Below, piece after piece: positions 7,180 through 9,456 of a DNA stretch of 9,456 bases; position 1 is the stretch's first letter; each line of letters opens with the position of its first letter. A program made the translations under genes and the position numbers. The stretch covers positions 1-9,456 of the forward strand of contig VXOZ01000174.1 of assembly GCA_009839775.1 (NCBI GenBank), given 5' to 3'. This DNA comes from Chloroflexota bacterium. Lineage in GTDB: Bacteria; Chloroflexota; UBA11872; VXOZ01. A model generated the notes under the pieces. The model did not search any database. It saw nothing but the letters and a program-made list of their open reading frames with translations, and had not been told where the DNA came from.

Positions 7180-7213
7180 GGTTGTTGACAACCCAAAGGG
7201 TAGCTGATACCGT
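7180..7213 (+). promoter_or_regulatory. Promoter with overlapping palindromic operator candidate before the LysM-M23 gene
   Basis: GGTTGTTGACAACC (7180-7193) is a palindrome with six-base arms around TG. It contains a perfect -35 TTGACA at 7185-7190. Seventeen bases on is TACCGT (7208-7213), a poor -10 with three of six matches. A protein bound to the palindrome would block the -35. The transcript would carry a leader of about 110 bases. Confidence 0.35.
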
Positions 7214-7329
7214 GCGAATCGGCTGCCTTGATAGCGGATATTGTAGATATTTTCGAGGTTACCAGAGAGTGATAGCAACACCTATCCGCCTGTTTTGCCC
7301 CGCTAGGATCATTCTAGAGAAAGTCAAAA

Positions 7330-8502
7330 ATGGCGTTTGAGGCACTGCGCGAAGAGGGTGCCGCTTCCCGCGAAGATCAAGCTGAAGCCCGACTGCCAGC
7401 GGCTGCTTCCACGGTTCCACGCCGGTCTCTTGGCTTGCAGCTTGTCGGCCTGGTTATCTTCTGCGCCTATGGCGTCTTTCGGCTTCCACGCCTGGCAGCG
7501 CTGACGCTCCGCAGCAAGGCTCTGTCTCAATGGGTTAGCGCCGCTGCCTATCGTGTCGCCGGCCACATCGTCTTGCTGGCCCTTGGGATAGCTGCGCTCT
7601 GGGCTACGCCTCTCGTGGCCGGGCAGATTTCCGGGCGGGCGCTCCTCGATGAGCCCGAGAGATATAGTACGTTGCCGGCATTCCGTGTCAGTACGGCGGA
7701 AGCAGTGTTCCCGGATGTGATTGAACGTCCTATCCTGCTGGAAACCAGGGTAATCTTACGCCCGCGAGATGAGATTTTCGCGTACGAGGTGCGGGGTAAT
7801 GATACACTCGTTGACATCGCTGACCGATTTCGCATTGAGCTCGACACATTGCTCTGGGCTAACGACATTGCTCCCGACCATCTACTGGTCCTTGGGTACA
7901 AGCTGCGCATTCCACCAATAGACGGCGTGATCCATGTTGTAGCCGGTGGGGACCTGCTGCACGAAATAGCCGAGAAGTACCAAAGTAATCCGGTTGCGAT
8001 TGCGGAATATAACCGCATCGGTCTCTCCACGACGCTTGTAGCGGGAATGGAGTTGATCATTCCGAACGGCATCTTGCCGGAGGCGCTGCGCAAGTCACGT
8101 GGAGATACACAACTGGCCCAGCGTGAGCAACCGGTGGCAGCGTTCGGGGAATTCCGGTGGCCCGCGCAGGGCGTCATTACGCAGTATTACCACTCCCGCC
8201 ATCTTGCTTTGGACATCGGCAATCGTACCGGGACCGCAATTGTGGCCGCTGACGCCGGCCGGATTAGCGCGGCCGGTTGGAGCGCACTCGGCTACGGGTA
8301 TCGTATTGTCATCGACCATGGTAACGGTTGGGTTAGCACGTACAGCCACCTCAGCACCTTCGCTGTATCCGTTGGCGACTTTGTCAGGGCCGGTGAATAC
8401 ATTGGAGCGATGGGCAGCACCGGTTACTCTACCGGGCCCCATCTGCACTTCGAGGTGCTGTACCATAACCGTTTCCAGAATCCACTGCCGCTCCTCAATT
8501 AG
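7330..8502 (+). CDS. Membrane-anchored LysM-M23 family metallopeptidase
   Basis: A 390-residue cell-wall enzyme, probably a peptidoglycan endopeptidase or a regulator of one. The N-terminus has two hydrophobic stretches (about 36-50 and 79-98). Two LysM domains follow (about 151-196 and 201-246; YEVRGNDTLVDIADRF and HVVAGGDLLHEIAEKY), which bind glycan strands. The M23 domain (about 274-388) has zinc ligands H291 and D295 in HLALD and H373 in HLHFEV, with catalytic H340 (YSHLS) and H371. All ligands are intact, so an active enzyme is expected. The arginines between the hydrophobic stretches suggest that segment stays inside and the second stretch places the C-terminus outside. The ATG at 7330 has only a weak AGAGAAAG site before it. 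The gene is read from the same strand as rpe, 92 bases apart. Confidence 0.92.
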   Translation: MAFEALREEGAASREDQAEARLPAAASTVPRRSLGLQLVGLVIFCAYGVFRLPRLAALTLRSKALSQWVSAAAYRVAGHIVLLALGIAALWATPLVAGQISGRALLDEPERYSTLPAFRVSTAEAVFPDVIERPILLETRVILRPRDEIFAYEVRGNDTLVDIADRFRIELDTLLWANDIAPDHLLVLGYKLRIPPIDGVIHVVAGGDLLHEIAEKYQSNPVAIAEYNRIGLSTTLVAGMELIIPNGILPEALRKSRGDTQLAQREQPVAAFGEFRWPAQGVITQYYHSRHLALDIGNRTGTAIVAADAGRISAAGWSALGYGYRIVIDHGNGWVSTYSHLSTFAVSVGDFVRAGEYIGAMGSTGYSTGPHLHFEVLYHNRFQNPLPLLN

Positions 8503-8594
8503 GTGACGGCTGCGAAATTTCACCTCAACACGGCATACGTCATTTGCGTCTCTAAAGAGAAAATCCCTGTAGCACTCCGCTCGCCGCCTCCCAC

Positions 8595-9314
8595 ATGACT
8601 TCTTCACGGCTCGATGCTTTTCCTCGCCACGTCAGAATAGCGCCTTCCGTGCTGGCCGCGGACTTCGGCCACTTGGCAGATAACGTGAAAGCGGCCCATG
8701 CTGCCGGCGCACACTACCTCCATTTCGATGTCATGGACGCGCACTTCGTGCCAAACCTGAGCTTTGGGCCAGCCGTGATTCAAAGCGTGCGACAGGCGTC
8801 TGCGCGTGTCTTCGACGTCCACCTCATGGTCACGGAGCCTATGCGTCACCTCGAGTTGTTTCTCGGCAGTGAGGGCGACCTATTCACGCTGCATGTTGAA
8901 GCATGCGCGGATGTGCCAAGCACTCTTCAGGCATTTCGCGCTGCCAAGAAGCGAGTCGGGCTGGCAATCAAACCCGACACGCCGGTTGAAGCTTTGCTCC
9001 CCTATCTCCCCGACCTCGATCTGGCTTTGGTGATGACCGTAGAGCCGGGCTGGGGCGGACAGGCGTTCATGCCGGCGATGCTTGAGAAAGTCCGCGTGCT
9101 GCGCCAGGCGATTGATCGAGAAGACCTCAACGTCCGGCTGCAAGTGGATGGCGGCATCAATGCCGAAACGGCGGTCGCTTCAGTCTTGGCCGGCGCAGAC
9201 GTGCTTGTGGCGGGGTCATCCATTTTCGCTCCCGGCCAGACGGTAGCGGACAATATGGACCGCCTGACGGCTGCACTGCATCAGGCCGGGATTTCGCTGG
9301 CTCCGGTGGAGTAA
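8595..9314 (+). CDS. rpe: Ribulose-phosphate 3-epimerase
   Basis: A 239-residue cytosolic TIM-barrel enzyme that interconverts ribulose 5-phosphate and xylulose 5-phosphate in the pentose phosphate pathway. The signature blocks are in order: APSVLAADF (16-24), HFDVMDAHFVPNLSFGP (43-59), DVHLMV (74-79), MTVEPGWGGQ (147-156), VDGGI (184-188) and AGSSIF (206-211). By homology the metal ligands are H43, D45, H76 and D185, with D45 and D185 as the acid/base pair. It has about ten more N-terminal residues than many relatives, but there is no later in-frame start that keeps SVLAADF. No Shine-Dalgarno motif precedes the ATG, so translation may be leaderless, coupled or weak. Confidence 0.95.
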   Translation: MTSSRLDAFPRHVRIAPSVLAADFGHLADNVKAAHAAGAHYLHFDVMDAHFVPNLSFGPAVIQSVRQASARVFDVHLMVTEPMRHLELFLGSEGDLFTLHVEACADVPSTLQAFRAAKKRVGLAIKPDTPVEALLPYLPDLDLALVMTVEPGWGGQAFMPAMLEKVRVLRQAIDREDLNVRLQVDGGINAETAVASVLAGADVLVAGSSIFAPGQTVADNMDRLTAALHQAGISLAPVE

Positions 9315-9318
9315 CGAG

Positions 9319-9456
9319 TCAGGGGGATGCCCTTTCGTTTTGGGTCGCCAATCCAAGTGCCGAATGCAGTGATTGGATCACCGCACAGGCGATTCCCAGG
9401 AGGTTGGCGTCTGCGCGAGCAGAGCCTTCGCGGACAGCGGCTACCGATGCTGGATA
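9319..9456 (-). CDS. Possible 3' end of a minus-strand gene (cut by the right edge), unidentified
   Basis: On the minus strand one frame is open from the right edge for 45 codons and stops at TGA (9321-9319), convergent with rpe five bases from its stop. The peptide includes REGSARADANLLGIACAVIQ. DANLLGIACAVI recalls the DANVLALGARVI type of stretch near the C-terminus of ribose-5-phosphate isomerase B, which would suit a neighbour of rpe, but spacing upstream differs and the tail does not match well. Another minus-strand frame is also open, so an open frame of this length is weak evidence. Confidence 0.3.
   Translation of the reverse strand, partial: YPASVAAVREGSARADANLLGIACAVIQSLHSALGLATQNERASP
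9321..9341 (+). terminator. Weak terminator candidate after rpe
   Basis: AGGG (9321-9324) can pair with CCCT (9330-9333) around a five-base loop, and TTTCGTTTT follows at 9333-9341. The stem is only four pairs, so this is tentative. It overlaps the end of the possible minus-strand gene. Confidence 0.3.

Larger units (their letters stand above)
6928..7329. other. Divergent intergenic region between the Dabb gene and the peptidase gene
   Basis: These 402 bases have no supported gene; the frames that cross them have no family motifs. They hold a minus-strand promoter candidate (6984-7013) and a plus-strand TTGACA in a palindrome (7180-7193). A short direct repeat GATATT is spaced by GTA at about 7235-7249. 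The rest shows nothing I can name. Confidence 0.6.

Noticed and set aside
7548..8177. A 209-codon minus-strand open frame
   Set aside because: It is antisense to the LysM domains of the peptidase, rich in Ser/Arg as expected of a shadow frame, and shows no family motif.
8501..8525. Inverted repeat AGGTGA / TCACCT after the peptidase gene
   Set aside because: The stem is six pairs with a 13-base loop and no T tract follows, so it does not support a terminator call.
8095..8607. A 170-codon minus-strand open frame
   Set aside because: It is antisense to the M23 catalytic domain, whose motifs are complete on the plus strand.
1..9456. tRNA, CRISPR, insertion sequence, phage or defence genes
   Set aside because: I searched by eye for cloverleaf ends, spaced repeats, terminal inverted repeats and transposase or nuclease motifs and found none; the genes present are metabolic, envelope or transport types.

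Overview
The window is about 9.5 kb of bacterial DNA of moderately high GC, densely coding, with GTG and TTG starts as well as ATG. It carries eight well-supported protein genes, and one more possible gene runs off the right edge. No RNA gene, CRISPR array, insertion sequence or phage gene was recognised. Gene content (a zinc-ribbon ABC exporter with a DUF1854 partner, an enolase-superfamily protein, a fused chorismate mutase/prephenate dehydratase, a LysM-M23 peptidase) would fit a free-living or host-associated bacterium such as a Chloroflexota-like lineage. That placement is inference and weak.

Left part (1-3443): a co-directional run of an ABC exporter (5' end cut by the window), a DUF1854 protein and a SixA-type histidine phosphatase, closed by a hairpin at 3421-3443. 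The ABC plus DUF1854 pair is a known conserved pair that NCBI family names link to cyanophycin metabolism, but no cyanophycin gene is visible here. Middle part (3505-5040): an enolase-superfamily protein on the plus strand, with an apparent His at the third metal-ligand position, converges with a 7Fe-type ferredoxin gene on the minus strand.

The 391-base gap at 5041-5431 holds a strong-looking minus-strand promoter for the ferredoxin and a plus-strand extended -10 element for pheA. pheA (chorismate mutase-prephenate dehydratase-ACT, phenylalanine synthesis) then converges with a small Dabb-domain gene across a GC-rich hairpin. A second gap (6928-7329) holds a minus-strand promoter for the Dabb gene and a perfect TTGACA embedded in a palindrome in front of a membrane-anchored LysM-M23 peptidase gene. 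rpe (ribulose-phosphate 3-epimerase) follows, and a partial minus-strand reading frame converges on it at the right edge.

Most genes are housekeeping or common accessory types. The points worth a second look are the ABC/DUF1854/SixA unit, the altered active site of the enolase-superfamily protein, the altered ACT motif of PheA, and the palindrome over the promoter of the peptidase gene.
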